Assembly (NCBI RefSeq): GCF_900019265.1
Contig: NZ_CYGX02000051.1
Span: 1-60,341, forward strand
DNA from: Paraburkholderia ribeironis
GTDB lineage: Bacteria; Pseudomonadota; Gammaproteobacteria; Burkholderiales; Burkholderiaceae
Direction: 5' to 3'
DNA length: 60,341 nt
Position numbers and translations under genes: made by a program. The notes under the pieces are model-generated. The model was not told where the DNA came from. It saw nothing but the letters and a program-made list of their open reading frames with translations, and did not search any database. This document shows positions 18,533-27,731 of the stretch, one piece after another; the first letter of the stretch is position 1, and every line of letters begins with the position of its first letter.

Positions 18533-19420
18533 GTGTCACTGAACGCCTACGAGGTTTTCGTCGCCATTGTCGAACGGGGCAGCTTTGCTGCTGCAGCCCA
18601 TCAGCTGAACCTTTCGCCATCTGCGGTAAGCCATGCACTAGCCTCGTTCGAGCAGCAACTTGGCTTCGCGCTCTTCATGCGCAACCGCACCGGCGTGCGT
18701 TTGACCGTGGGGGGCGAAGCTCTCTTGCCAACCGTGCGGGAAGTCCTGCAGAGCAACGAGAAGTTGGGACAACAGGCGTCGAAGCTTCTGGGGCTTGAGG
18801 CAGGTACCGTCCGCATCGGCGCATTTAGCAGCGTCAGCGTCGCGTGGCTTCCCAATATCATTCGCTCGTTTGCCGACCTGTACCCCAAAATCGACGTCAT
18901 CATCGAGCAGGGTGGCTATGACGACGTTGCCGAATGGATAGCGAAGAGTCAGGTCGATTTGGGCTTCATTACGCTGCCTGCGGCGCCTGGGTTGGATGTG
19001 ACGCCGCTGTATGCAGACCCACTTGTTTGCATCGCCCCACCTGGATTTGCGCCCAGGAGCACGGCGTACATGACTGTCGAAGAGTTGGCAGAACACAATG
19101 TCGTTCTGCAAGGCGAAGGGTATGGCAAGGAAACCCAGCAGCTGCTGGCTAGCCACAAGATCTCCGTCAAATCGAGCGCGCGTGCAATTGACGACGCCGC
19201 GATTATCGCGATTGTGGAGAGCGGATTGGGCATCGCTGTCATGCCTCAGCTGGCCCTGCACCACTACCAAAGCTCGGTCCAGGTCTTCCCGTTCTATCCC
19301 GCTGAGAGCCGGGCAATCGTCCTCGCGTCATTAAGCCGGGAGGCTCTGGCGCCGGCCGCGAAAGCCATGCACGAACACATCGTCGCGTCAGTGGGGGCGT
19401 GGTCCAAACGCACTGCCTAA
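18533..19420 (+). CDS. LysR-family regulator divergent from the methylaspartate/GMC operon
   Basis: The protein has 295 residues. The N-terminal HTH (NAYEVFVAIVERGSFAAAAH, then LSPSAVSHALASFEQQLGF) is followed by a substrate-binding effector domain (TVRIGAFSSVSVAWLPNIIR, DLGFITLPAAPGLDVTPLY). The start codon is GTG with a GGTCTCC leader, and no in-frame ATG is better placed. Its position opposite the operon at 11631-18185 makes it the likely regulator of that operon, with an intermediate of the pathway as co-inducer. It ends 12 bases before the stop of the convergent AraC gene. Confidence 0.9.
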   Translation: MSLNAYEVFVAIVERGSFAAAAHQLNLSPSAVSHALASFEQQLGFALFMRNRTGVRLTVGGEALLPTVREVLQSNEKLGQQASKLLGLEAGTVRIGAFSSVSVAWLPNIIRSFADLYPKIDVIIEQGGYDDVAEWIAKSQVDLGFITLPAAPGLDVTPLYADPLVCIAPPGFAPRSTAYMTVEELAEHNVVLQGEGYGKETQQLLASHKISVKSSARAIDDAAIIAIVESGLGIAVMPQLALHHYQSSVQVFPFYPAESRAIVLASLSREALAPAAKAMHEHIVASVGAWSKRTA

Positions 19421-19431
19421 GCAGAAGGGAT

Positions 19432-20340
19432 TCATTCCCACTTTGTCGAATGGAACCAGCGCCGCGGCGTTTCGCCCGTGACCTGCCGAAAGACCCGGGT
19501 GAAGTGACTCTGGCTGGCAAACCCGCACGCGCTGGCGATTTCGGCAAGCGGCAAATTCCCTGCCTTCAGCATCGACATCGCGCGTTCGGCCCGCTGCGCC
19601 ATTAGCCAGCGATGCGGCGTCTCCCCTACCTCTTCCTTGAAAGCACGTGAAAAGTGGCGAACGCTCAGGCCGGCCATCTCGGCTAAAGTCACTATGTCAA
19701 TTTCCTCATGCAGACACGAGTCGACATATTCGACGATGCGCTTGAGCCTCCACGGCGGAAGTGCGACGTACTTCTCCGGTCGCTCCAGTGAACCAGCGCG
19801 CTGGAGGAGATGGGCAACAACTGTGGTGACTGCCCCGTCAACAAGCAGTCGGTCGGTCACATGCCCCCTCGCTGACGCTTCCCACAAGCGCGTCATCAAC
19901 TGAGCAATAAACTCATCCTCCCACGTCGCTTGTGCAAGTGGCAGAAACGCTTCAGTCAACCGGTCTGGTGCCGTAGGTCCGAGGATTCGGCGAACTGTCG
20001 GCGAGGGAATCGTCAGCAACAGGAGGCGACGGTTCCCTCGGACCTTCCAGCGACTGGCGTTATCCGCGGGCAAGACCAGCATGCGGCCCGGCGCGGCGGC
20101 ATCACTGTGCCATCCGTTCCCCATATCCCAAGACCAGGTGTTGTCCGGCGAAGCGGCGAGCGGAAGCGCGACCACCGTTTCAGGGACGCTCGGGTCCACG
20201 AATTCGTGGTCGCCTTGCTCCACCGTAATCATGTGGAAGTTGAGGCGACCAGGGGAGTCGCGATGTTCTTGCGGAAAAATCGAATACGGGGACTTGCGAT
20301 AGAAGTCCGCATACCGTACCCAGTCGTTCAATTGCCTCAT
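19432..20340 (-). CDS. AraC-family transcriptional regulator
   Basis: The protein has 302 residues. The N-terminal half is a cupin-like sensor region (FHMITVEQGDHEFVDPSVPE). The C-terminal about 100 residues hold two helix-turn-helix motifs (ITLAEMAGLS-type HTH IVTLAEMAGLSVRHFSRAFK, then LPLAEIASACGFASQSHFTR) and the ending TGETPRRW. ATG 20340 follows TAGGAATGG; an in-frame GTG at 20397 is an alternative. It is divergent from the cyclase-family gene starting at 20915 and may control it and the permease behind it. The signal molecule is unknown. Confidence 0.88.
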   Translation of the reverse strand: MRQLNDWVRYADFYRKSPYSIFPQEHRDSPGRLNFHMITVEQGDHEFVDPSVPETVVALPLAASPDNTWSWDMGNGWHSDAAAPGRMLVLPADNASRWKVRGNRRLLLLTIPSPTVRRILGPTAPDRLTEAFLPLAQATWEDEFIAQLMTRLWEASARGHVTDRLLVDGAVTTVVAHLLQRAGSLERPEKYVALPPWRLKRIVEYVDSCLHEEIDIVTLAEMAGLSVRHFSRAFKEEVGETPHRWLMAQRAERAMSMLKAGNLPLAEIASACGFASQSHFTRVFRQVTGETPRRWFHSTKWE

Positions 20341-20914
20341 GACGCCATTCCTATGCGGCACTGCACGCGCATGCACCGTCTGTGAATCGGAGCACACTCA
20401 AAAGACGCTGTCAACCAGGCGTCACCAATCCAGAACCCCTGCGGTTTTCATGCGTCTTTAAGCGTCCTCCTAAATATCTTCCCCTTGTTCGCCGCGCGAC
20501 CTTACAACTGTCTGTCTGATTTGTACAGGCAATTCATGGTATTCCCGGAGTTCTTTTTGGCACGAATCGGACGTCATTTTCACGTTTAGGCCATCGCGAA
20601 TTTCAAACCGCTGAAATCCGTTTTGGCTCATTGACGCTCTTAATGCCCATCGACTAACTTCCAATCCACTGGACAAGCAACCGCGATATCTGCAACCCGA
20701 AAGCAGACGGCCGGTGTCAATTCAGACAGGGCACGTGTGACGCTTATGTTCTCGCGAGTCGATATTCGAAGCGCTCGACCCGCCACCTGAGTACAAGGAA
20801 ATGAGCGTACGGCATAACAATATATTTATAAGTATTCCTACGTAAATAAACAAACTGGACAGAGTCTTCAAGGACTCGTGATGCATTTTCATAACTGAAC
20901 TCTCGGAGACATCG
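20341..20914. other. Long intergenic region between the AraC and cyclase-family genes
   Basis: These 570 bases hold no supported gene. A 68-codon minus-strand frame at 20470-20676 has no recognisable features. The part at 20815-20860 is very AT-rich (AACAATATATTTATAAGTAT) and is a likely promoter or UP-element region for the gene at 20915. The start there has a TCGGAGAC ribosome binding site. Confidence 0.4.
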
Positions 20915-21692
20915 ATGGGACATACCACTGCTACTGAAGTGCTCGCATTGCTCGGAAATAACCCGCTCTGGACGCTTCATGAAATACTCAAAACCGGCCG
21001 ATGGGTCGACCTCACACACTGCGGACGAAACGTCACCGCTGTGGTCCGGCTTCACCAAGATGAGCCGCGATGCGCTCTTCAATCTCGACCAGCACGGGTT
21101 CCAGGCTCATGTATTCACCCACGTCGGACAATGGGGTACGCACGTTGACCCTCCCTCCCACTTTCACGGTGGCCTGCGTCCGCTTGACCAACTTGAAGTA
21201 AGGGAACAGCTTCTTCCTCTCGTGGTTATCAATATCCACGAGAAGGTTGCAGTGAATCACGACTACACCGTGTCGATGGACGACGTTATCGACTGGGAAA
21301 AGAGAAACGGCTCCATCCCTCGCGGTGCATTCGTCGCGCTTCGCACGGACTGGTCCACGCGGTGGCCAGACCACGCCAGCATGCTCAACCGCGATGCTGC
21401 GGGCATCTCGCACACCCCAGGCTGGAGCCGCGAAGTCATTGACTACCTCTTCGACGAGCGCGCGGTCACCGCGTGCGGTCACGAGACGCTCGATACAGAC
21501 CCCGGCTCTGCGACGTCGCGTTCCGACTTCTCACTCGAAGGTCTGGTCCTGTCCAAGGATCGGTATCAAATCGAGCTGCTCGCAAATCTCAGCGAGGTCC
21601 CTGAAGTAGGCGCGCTCGTCGTGGCGGCCTTCCCGAAAATCGGCGGCGCCTCCGGCTTCCCCGTCCGCGTTTTCGCTATCGCGCCGGTGTAA
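20915..21692 (+). pseudogene. Cyclase-family (kynurenine formamidase-like) hydrolase with a frameshift
   Basis: The true N-terminus (MGHTTATEVLALLGNNPLWT, then ILKTGRWVDLTH) begins at ATG 20915 behind a good ribosome binding site. The rest of the protein (DETSPLWSGFTK, then the metal-binding HVGQWGTHVDPPSHFHGG) continues in the next frame. The shift lies at about 21013-21028, immediately after VDLTH, the first conserved metal-ligand motif of the family. The downstream frame alone (from 20979) would lack the genuine N-terminus. Family members are Mn/Zn-dependent hydrolases of formylated or cyclic amides. The native substrate is unknown. It is followed closely by a permease fragment, probably its former operon partner. 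Confidence 0.8.
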
Positions 21693-21749
21693 GTCCAGCC
21701 GCCGCCACAAATTCTCCGACTCCGTCGCTTTCCGGGAAGGAATTGCATC

Positions 21750-21950
21750 ATGTCTACTGATTCTTTCGGCTACAAGCAAGAGCTTAAGCGTAGCCTGACG
21801 TTCGCCGACCTCGTGATATACGGCATCGTCTTCATGATTCCTATCGCGCCATTCGCAATCTATGGCTACGTTTCCGATGCCTCGGGCGGGGATGGTCCCG
21901 CTTGCCTACATCATCGGCATGGTCGCGATGTTCTTCACCGCGCTGAGTTA
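21750..21950 (+). pseudogene. 5' fragment of an amino acid permease (APC family), cut by the Tn3-family element
   Basis: The N-terminus MSTDSFGYKQELKRSLTFAD, then LVIYGIVFMIPIAPFAIYGYV, is that of an APC-superfamily permease. After ASGG the frame shifts: one extra G in the run at about 21889-21892. The native continuation MVPLAYIIGMVAMFFTALS can be read in the next frame up to 21948. The sequence then breaks exactly at the transposon end at 21951. The remainder of the gene is not found on the other side of the element. Confidence 0.82.
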
Positions 21951-21988
21951 GGGGTGATCGTACTTTTCGTGCAAAATCTGGCGATTTG
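21951..21988 (+). repeat. Left 38-bp inverted repeat of the Tn3-family element
   Basis: The repeat starts GGGGTGATCGTACTTTTCGT and differs from the right end at positions 5, 6, 12 and 34. It interrupts the permease gene. Confidence 0.9.
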
Positions 21989-22112
21989 GTCTGAAAGCCT
22001 TGTCTGATAAGGCTCTGCAGGGCATGTCTGCACGCGAAAATGGGCTTGGGGAACGGCTGCGATAATATATTCGCCCGCGATCTGGATCGCGCCGTCACAC
22101 GGGGGCAGAAAC

Positions 22113-25046
22113 GTGCCGGGCCTGGAATTTCGCTATGTGGGACAGGGTCGGTTGCCTTCGCGACTATCCGAATTCGACGTCGAGCGCTATTTCGCGCTGA
22201 CCGACAGCGACATCGCAGCGATCAACGAGCGGTTCCGGCGTGATCGCCGCGCAGGCGTTGCCATCCAGCTGGTTTTTCTGCGCGCGAGCGGCCACACGCT
22301 CGACCATGTGGGCACCGTGCCGCGGCAGTTGTTGCGCTATGTTGGTGACCGGCTCGGTCTGGCAACGCCGACGATCGCCTCGCTCAGGACGCTCTACCTC
22401 CGTTACAAAACGCTCTACGATCATCAGGTCTGGGCCTGCGAGTACCTGGGTCTGACTTCGATCGTGGCGGACCAGTGGTCGGGGCTTGAAGCATGGATGC
22501 GCGAGGACGCGCACGAATCGCTGACGATTGACGACCTGCTGCAGCACGCACACTACTGGCTGTATGAACGCAGGATCCTGATTCCTGCGGAACGGACACT
22601 GAAAGATCTCGGCCGCTCGATCTGGGCGGACATCGAGCGCGACGTGCTCGCGATGATCAAGGCGACTGTCCCCGATGCGCAACTTGAACGTGCGGATGCG
22701 GTTCTGTCGACCCGGCACGACACCTCCGGCATGACCGTTCTCGAATGGTTGAAGACACCGCCAGCCCGGCACAGTCCAACGACGATGACCGAGACGCTCG
22801 AGAAAGTTCGCTTTCTGAAAGAGCTTGGTGCCCACATGTGGGTGCTCGATGCGGTCCCGCTCGAGAAGCAGCGGGCATGGGCACAACGCATTCAGGCACG
22901 TCGTCCTGTCAAAACACGCGGGCTGAAAGAGTCGACGCGGATGCTGGAGCTGGTTTTCTTCCTGCGCGTCACCCTGCTGGAATTGACGGATTCGCTGCTG
23001 TATCAGACCGGCCGTCGTGTCTCCGATCTGGTCCGGCATGCGTACGAGAAGACCCGGACGAAGCAGGCCCGCTCGGCTGTCGGATACCGGCAGCAGTTGA
23101 TCGCGATCAAGGCCATCGTCCAGGACAAAGAGCAGTCGGCCGAAGAAAAAATCGTCGAGATAGGCAAGCTGCTCGATGCCCTCCCGGACAAACCCACCGC
23201 CAGTCATGCGGCCAGCGTACGCGAAACGTTGACTGACGATCACCATCGTATCCGTAACCTGCTGGTGCCCTTGCGAGAACTGGGGTTCGAGGGACGGGAC
23301 GGCGAGATGAGCCTGCGGCAACTCGAACTCGTTGGCAAGTTACACGACAGTGACGCAACTGAACTGCCCGGCGATTGCGATGTGGCGGTTAGTGCCAGCT
23401 GGCGCGACATGGTCGAGGGTGACGACCGGAAACGGGCGCTCCGGGCGCTGGAGGCATCAGCGATTACGGGATTGCGCAAAGGATTGCGCGGCGGCTCGAT
23501 ATGGATCAACCACAGCCTGTCTTTCCGCGAGCGCGACCTGCTGCTGATTTCACCCGCGCAATGGGAAGGCGAGCGTGAGCGGCACCTGTCGTCGCTGGGT
23601 TTGCCGCCGACGGCGGACCCCTTTCTCGAAAGGCTGACGGGGCACCTGACGGCGGGTCTTGCCGCCCTGGAGGAGGTTCGCGAAGCAGGACGGGTGACGA
23701 TCGGCACCGACGGCGCGTTGCATCTGTCGGCGCTCGAAGCGTTGCCGACCGACGGCACACCGAAGCGCACGCGCGATCTGATGTTCAAGGAGATTGGCAA
23801 CGCCCAGTTTGCCGATATGGTGATGGAAATGGATGCCCGCACCGGTTTCAGCGAAGTGTTGCTGGCGCGCAAGGCGCGTGATGCGAACGAACTCGTCGCG
23901 CTGTACGCTGGCCTGATCGCGCACGGAACAGAACTCGATGCAAAGAGCGTCGCTGCGATGATTCCGCAACTGGACCCGGCGCAGATTTCGACCGCGATGC
24001 GCGCGCTCGAAATGCCGGGGCGGCTCCTTCGTGCCAATGACCGCGTGGTGGAATTCCAGCGCACGCATTCGATCACCGCGCTGTGGGGAACCGGACAGCA
24101 TGCGTCCAGTGATTCGATGAGCCTTGATACATCACGGCATCTCTTTTACGCTCGCGTCGATCCGCGACGCCGCACCCACGCGGTGGGTATGTACACGCAT
24201 GTGCTCGACCAGCACGGCATCGTCTATAACCATCCCATTGTGCTGAACGAGCGTCAGGCCGGCGTGGCGATTGAAGGCGTGATCCGGCACAACACTACGC
24301 GCGACGACGGTGGACTGCTCAGGCTTTCGGTCGATACGCATGGATATACGAACGTGGGGATGGCCGTGTCGAAACTGCTCGGGTTCGATCTCTGCCCGAA
24401 CCTGCGCAACCTGGCGGAGCGCAAGCTGTATCTGCCGAGGACGATAGCCTCTCCGGAAGGTCTGGCGCAGGTGGTCGCCTGCGAAATATCGCTCAAGGCC
24501 ATTCGCGACGGCTGGGATGAACTGCTGCGACTGGTCGCGTCGATCCGCTCGGGTCGCGTGAGCGCCATTGTCGCACTCCAGCGGTTCGGTAGTGCCGCGC
24601 AGGGTGACCGGGTGCATCGGGCTGCCGATCATCTTGGCAAGCTGCTGCGCACACTTTTCCTGTGCGACTATTTCAGCAACGCTGAGTTTCGCCGTGAACT
24701 ACATACGCTGCTCAACCGTGGCGAGTCGGTGCACCAGCTCCAGCGCGCGATATACATCGGCAAGGTGGCGCCCGAGCGGGGACGCCGCCGTGACGAAATG
24801 ATCGCGATATCCGGCTCGTTGACGTTGCTGACGAATCTCGTCATCGCGTGGAACACGCAGCGCATGCAGGCAACCGTCGACAACTGGCGCGACAAGGGAC
24901 AGCGCATCGAGGATGACTGGCTGCGCCGCATGGGGCCAGCACACTTCGCGCATGTGAATTTCCGGGGAACGCTCAGCTTTCCGATCGACCGGTACCAGGA
25001 AATGCTGCTCGACGCGGCGCCATGGCAGAAGGCGAATCGTTCCTGA
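22113..25046 (+). CDS. tnpA: Tn3-family transposase TnpA
   Basis: The protein has 977 residues, the standard size for Tn3-family transposases. The N-terminal DNA-binding region (about 1-200, with RLSEFDVERYFALTDSDIAA and a DUF4158-like start) recognises the 38-bp ends. The C-terminal DDE domain contains Asp574 (VMEMDARTGFS) and Asp741 (LSVDTHGYTNVGMAVSKLLG). A Tn3-type motif THSITALWGTGQHASSD lies between them. The enzyme carries out replicative transposition. The GTG start at 22113 follows GGGGGCAG. The last 25 bases overlap the dioxygenase gene start, so the two are probably translated together. No disruption was seen. Confidence 0.95.
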   Translation: MPGLEFRYVGQGRLPSRLSEFDVERYFALTDSDIAAINERFRRDRRAGVAIQLVFLRASGHTLDHVGTVPRQLLRYVGDRLGLATPTIASLRTLYLRYKTLYDHQVWACEYLGLTSIVADQWSGLEAWMREDAHESLTIDDLLQHAHYWLYERRILIPAERTLKDLGRSIWADIERDVLAMIKATVPDAQLERADAVLSTRHDTSGMTVLEWLKTPPARHSPTTMTETLEKVRFLKELGAHMWVLDAVPLEKQRAWAQRIQARRPVKTRGLKESTRMLELVFFLRVTLLELTDSLLYQTGRRVSDLVRHAYEKTRTKQARSAVGYRQQLIAIKAIVQDKEQSAEEKIVEIGKLLDALPDKPTASHAASVRETLTDDHHRIRNLLVPLRELGFEGRDGEMSLRQLELVGKLHDSDATELPGDCDVAVSASWRDMVEGDDRKRALRALEASAITGLRKGLRGGSIWINHSLSFRERDLLLISPAQWEGERERHLSSLGLPPTADPFLERLTGHLTAGLAALEEVREAGRVTIGTDGALHLSALEALPTDGTPKRTRDLMFKEIGNAQFADMVMEMDARTGFSEVLLARKARDANELVALYAGLIAHGTELDAKSVAAMIPQLDPAQISTAMRALEMPGRLLRANDRVVEFQRTHSITALWGTGQHASSDSMSLDTSRHLFYARVDPRRRTHAVGMYTHVLDQHGIVYNHPIVLNERQAGVAIEGVIRHNTTRDDGGLLRLSVDTHGYTNVGMAVSKLLGFDLCPNLRNLAERKLYLPRTIASPEGLAQVVACEISLKAIRDGWDELLRLVASIRSGRVSAIVALQRFGSAAQGDRVHRAADHLGKLLRTLFLCDYFSNAEFRRELHTLLNRGESVHQLQRAIYIGKVAPERGRRRDEMIAISGSLTLLTNLVIAWNTQRMQATVDNWRDKGQRIEDDWLRRMGPAHFAHVNFRGTLSFPIDRYQEMLLDAAPWQKANRS

Positions 25047-27391
25047 ATATATCCCGCAGAGGAGAAGACGTTTTGAAGGCGATCACCCGAGAGCTTGCGC
25101 AGATCATCCCCACCATTCGTTGCCACGGAGATTTCTACGCATCCGGCAAATCCGAAATCGTCATGCCCAACCTGGAGGTAGAAGGTGTTGGCCGTATCGC
25201 GTTGCCGCTGCTTCCCGTACAGGCCGGACAGCTCGTCGCAGTTGCTGCACGCGCGCCGTATGGGCGCGGGGAGGAAACACGCGTCGATACCAATGTTCGC
25301 CGGACATGGCAGATTGCGGCTGACGATGTTCATCTTTCGGGGCGTAGCTGGGCGGAGACCCTCGATGGAATTATCGCTCAGGTGGCGATTGGCCTGGATG
25401 TAACAGGGACGGTGTCTGCCGAACTGTACAAACTCCTCGTCTACGACACGGGCAGCTTTTTCGTTGAACATCGTGATACCGAGAAGATCCCGGGGATGTT
25501 CGCGACCCTGGTGGTTGTTCTGCCTTCGGCGTGCGATGGGGGCGAACTGGTCGTTCGTCACCGGGGGCGTGAAGTCTGTCTTGACCTGAGCTGCTCCGAC
25601 TCGGCGCAGGTGTCCTTCGCCGCCTTCTACGCTGACTGCGTGCATGAGGTTCGCCCGGTCACGTCGGGCTTCAGGCTGACGCTCGTCTTCAACCTCACAC
25701 GCGGCGGTCGCCGGCAGCCTGCCGCTCCTCCCGAGTACGACAGGGAGCAGGCGGCCATCACGGCCCTGTTACGACGCTGGGCGGTGGACAAGGATTCGCC
25801 GGATGACAGCTCGCCCGAAAAACTCATCTACCCGCTGGAATATGCGTATACCCCGGCAGAACTGTCGTTCGATACATTGAAGAACGCCGATGCGGCCGCC
25901 GCCGCCGTGCTCGTTCGTGCTGCTGACGAAGCCGCATGCGACCTTCACCTTGCACTGGTGTCGATCGAGGAAACCGGGAGTGCTGAATATGGCAACTACG
26001 CCCCGCGCCGGCGCAGTGGCTGGCATCGTGCCCGCCATGATGACGATGATGAGCAATACGACGATGACTTCGAGGTCGTCGAAGTCATCGATCGAATACA
26101 GAGCGTATCGGACTGGCGACGGCCCGATGGCAGCCGGCCGGCCATCGCTGCCCTGCCTTTCGAGGAAAAGGAATTGTGCCCGCCCGGAAGCTTTGATGGT
26201 CTGAAGCCCGACGAGCAACATTTTCATGAGGCCACCGGCAATGAAGGGGCGTCGTTCGAGCGGACTTACCGGCGGGCGGCCTTTGTGCTGTGGCCCCGGT
26301 CGCGACGGCTTGCCGTGTTCAACCAGGCGGGTCTTGAGGTGACCTTGTCTTACCTGAAGGATCTGGCGGAACGCTGGACGAGCGGTGGTGAAGATCAGGC
26401 GTCGCCTGTATGGCGCGAGGCTCACGTGCTGGCCGATCATATGCTGCGCGGCTGGCCAGCGTCACACGGTTACTCCGGGAAGGGACCGGCGGACAAGGTC
26501 ATCAGCATGTTGACCAGCCTGACGCAGTTGCACGACACCGTACACATCGACGCATTCCTGTCCGCTATTTCCGCTAAATGGCTCTATCACGGCAGTGAGA
26601 ATGAAGCGTTGACGCGTGCCGCCAGGCTGTTGTCGCCAGAGCGTGCTGCCGGGCTCACGGAGCAGATCATCGCGACGAACGCGCAGATAATTCCGGGAGC
26701 GTGTGCCGGCCTGCTGGCGCAGATCAGTCGAGGGGCCGGCCATCCGGAGCACTTGCAATCCGCGGCAACGGCGCTGGTCGAAACGCTTCTGGGACAGCGC
26801 GCCAGATCTGATCCTGATTACCCGCGACGGCCAGAACCCATCGAGCCGCCCCTGATTGTCGACCTGCTGACGGCACTTGACCGGATCGATGTACCGTTAC
26901 TCGCCGGCCATGTTGTCGAGCACGTCCTGGGTAATCCAGCCTCTTTCGGCATGGACGCCATCATCGTTCCAGCCGCGCTGGATCTGACTGGACGAGCATC
27001 GACAGCGAACATTGCGTCGGTCCAGCGTCTGCGTGCCGCCGGTCTGGATCATCTGCGCCGCCGCATCGCCGAGCCGCTGGAGCCGCCGGCTGATTTCGCA
27101 CGGGCGAATCCGGTTGTCTGTCGTTGTGCCCATTGCGCCGGGCTCGGACAGTTTCTTGTCGACCCCGGACGCCGGGAGTGGGTGTTAAAGGCTGCCCAGC
27201 ACGTTCGCAGTCACGTTGAAAGTATCATCAAGCAACGCAGTTGCGATGTGAATTGCACGACGCGCAGGACTGGAAGTCCACACAGCCTGGTATGCACAAA
27301 AAATCAGGCGAGCTATAAACGGCGCGTGCGGCAACGCAAGGATGATCTGCAAAACGTGGGGCGGCTTGATATCGGTGCGAAACGCGGGTGA
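25022..27391 (+). CDS. Large 2OG-Fe(II) dioxygenase (prolyl 4-hydroxylase-like), transposon cargo
   Basis: The protein has 789 residues. The first about 230 form a 2-oxoglutarate/Fe(II) oxygenase domain. The metal triad is His150-x-Asp152 (FVEHRDTEK) and His208 (DCVHEV), and the 2OG-binding Arg is 218 (SGFRLTLVFNL). The strand motif GGELVVRHRG lies between. The remaining 550 residues are mostly helical, with an acidic patch (HDDDDEQYDDDFEVVEV) near residue 340 and a Cys pair CRCAHCAGLGQ near 700, unlike small prolyl hydroxylases. The target (protein, nucleic acid or metabolite) is unknown. It overlaps tnpA by 25 bases, so its expression is tied to the transposase. It is intact while the neighbouring primase-helicase is broken. 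Confidence 0.82.
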   Translation: MAEGESFLNISRRGEDVLKAITRELAQIIPTIRCHGDFYASGKSEIVMPNLEVEGVGRIALPLLPVQAGQLVAVAARAPYGRGEETRVDTNVRRTWQIAADDVHLSGRSWAETLDGIIAQVAIGLDVTGTVSAELYKLLVYDTGSFFVEHRDTEKIPGMFATLVVVLPSACDGGELVVRHRGREVCLDLSCSDSAQVSFAAFYADCVHEVRPVTSGFRLTLVFNLTRGGRRQPAAPPEYDREQAAITALLRRWAVDKDSPDDSSPEKLIYPLEYAYTPAELSFDTLKNADAAAAAVLVRAADEAACDLHLALVSIEETGSAEYGNYAPRRRSGWHRARHDDDDEQYDDDFEVVEVIDRIQSVSDWRRPDGSRPAIAALPFEEKELCPPGSFDGLKPDEQHFHEATGNEGASFERTYRRAAFVLWPRSRRLAVFNQAGLEVTLSYLKDLAERWTSGGEDQASPVWREAHVLADHMLRGWPASHGYSGKGPADKVISMLTSLTQLHDTVHIDAFLSAISAKWLYHGSENEALTRAARLLSPERAAGLTEQIIATNAQIIPGACAGLLAQISRGAGHPEHLQSAATALVETLLGQRARSDPDYPRRPEPIEPPLIVDLLTALDRIDVPLLAGHVVEHVLGNPASFGMDAIIVPAALDLTGRASTANIASVQRLRAAGLDHLRRRIAEPLEPPADFARANPVVCRCAHCAGLGQFLVDPGRREWVLKAAQHVRSHVESIIKQRSCDVNCTTRRTGSPHSLVCTKNQASYKRRVRQRKDDLQNVGRLDIGAKRG

Positions 27392-27464
27392 CAATCCTGC
27401 GATGCAGGGAGTTTGCGGCTGGATCGTGAAGCGGATATTGAGGTACTGGGGAAGGAAAGTTGCG

Positions 27465-27731
27465 ATGAACATCGATACGGAGGCCATTGACGAAGTGGTG
27501 CTGGCGCTGCTCCACCTGAACCTGTGTGAGCGCAATCGTGCCTGGAAAGGTTTCGACTGGCCTACGATGAATCGTTTGCATGAGAAAGGATTCATCCACG
27601 ATCCGGTCAGCCGCGCGAGGTCGGTGGGGCTGACCAACGAGGGGCTGCGGGAGGCCGAGCGGCTGTTCACGAAATATTTTGTGCGCGCGGCAGATTTGCC
27701 GCCAGTGCCGCCAGAGGGCAAACCAGCGTGA
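27465..27731 (+). CDS. DUF6429-family small protein
   Basis: The protein has 88 residues. The pattern IDEVVLALLHLNLCERNRAW, KGFDW, RLHEKGFIHDPVSRARSV, GLTNEGLREAERLF matches a small, widespread family of unknown function often found beside mobile elements. The layout resembles a short winged-helix: the last helix pair (LTNEGLREAERLFTKYF) looks like the end of a MarR-type wing, but this is inference. ATG 27465 follows GGAAGG. Its stop codon directly abuts the stop codon of the convergent tnpS gene (27732). Confidence 0.7.
   Translation: MNIDTEAIDEVVLALLHLNLCERNRAWKGFDWPTMNRLHEKGFIHDPVSRARSVGLTNEGLREAERLFTKYFVRAADLPPVPPEGKPA

Noticed and set aside
20470..20676. A 68-codon minus-strand frame upstream of the AraC gene
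   Set aside because: There is no family resemblance and no convincing start. The region is better explained as promoter DNA.
22164..23321. A 385-codon minus-strand frame inside tnpA
   Set aside because: It lies fully antisense to a well-conserved transposase and has no family features.
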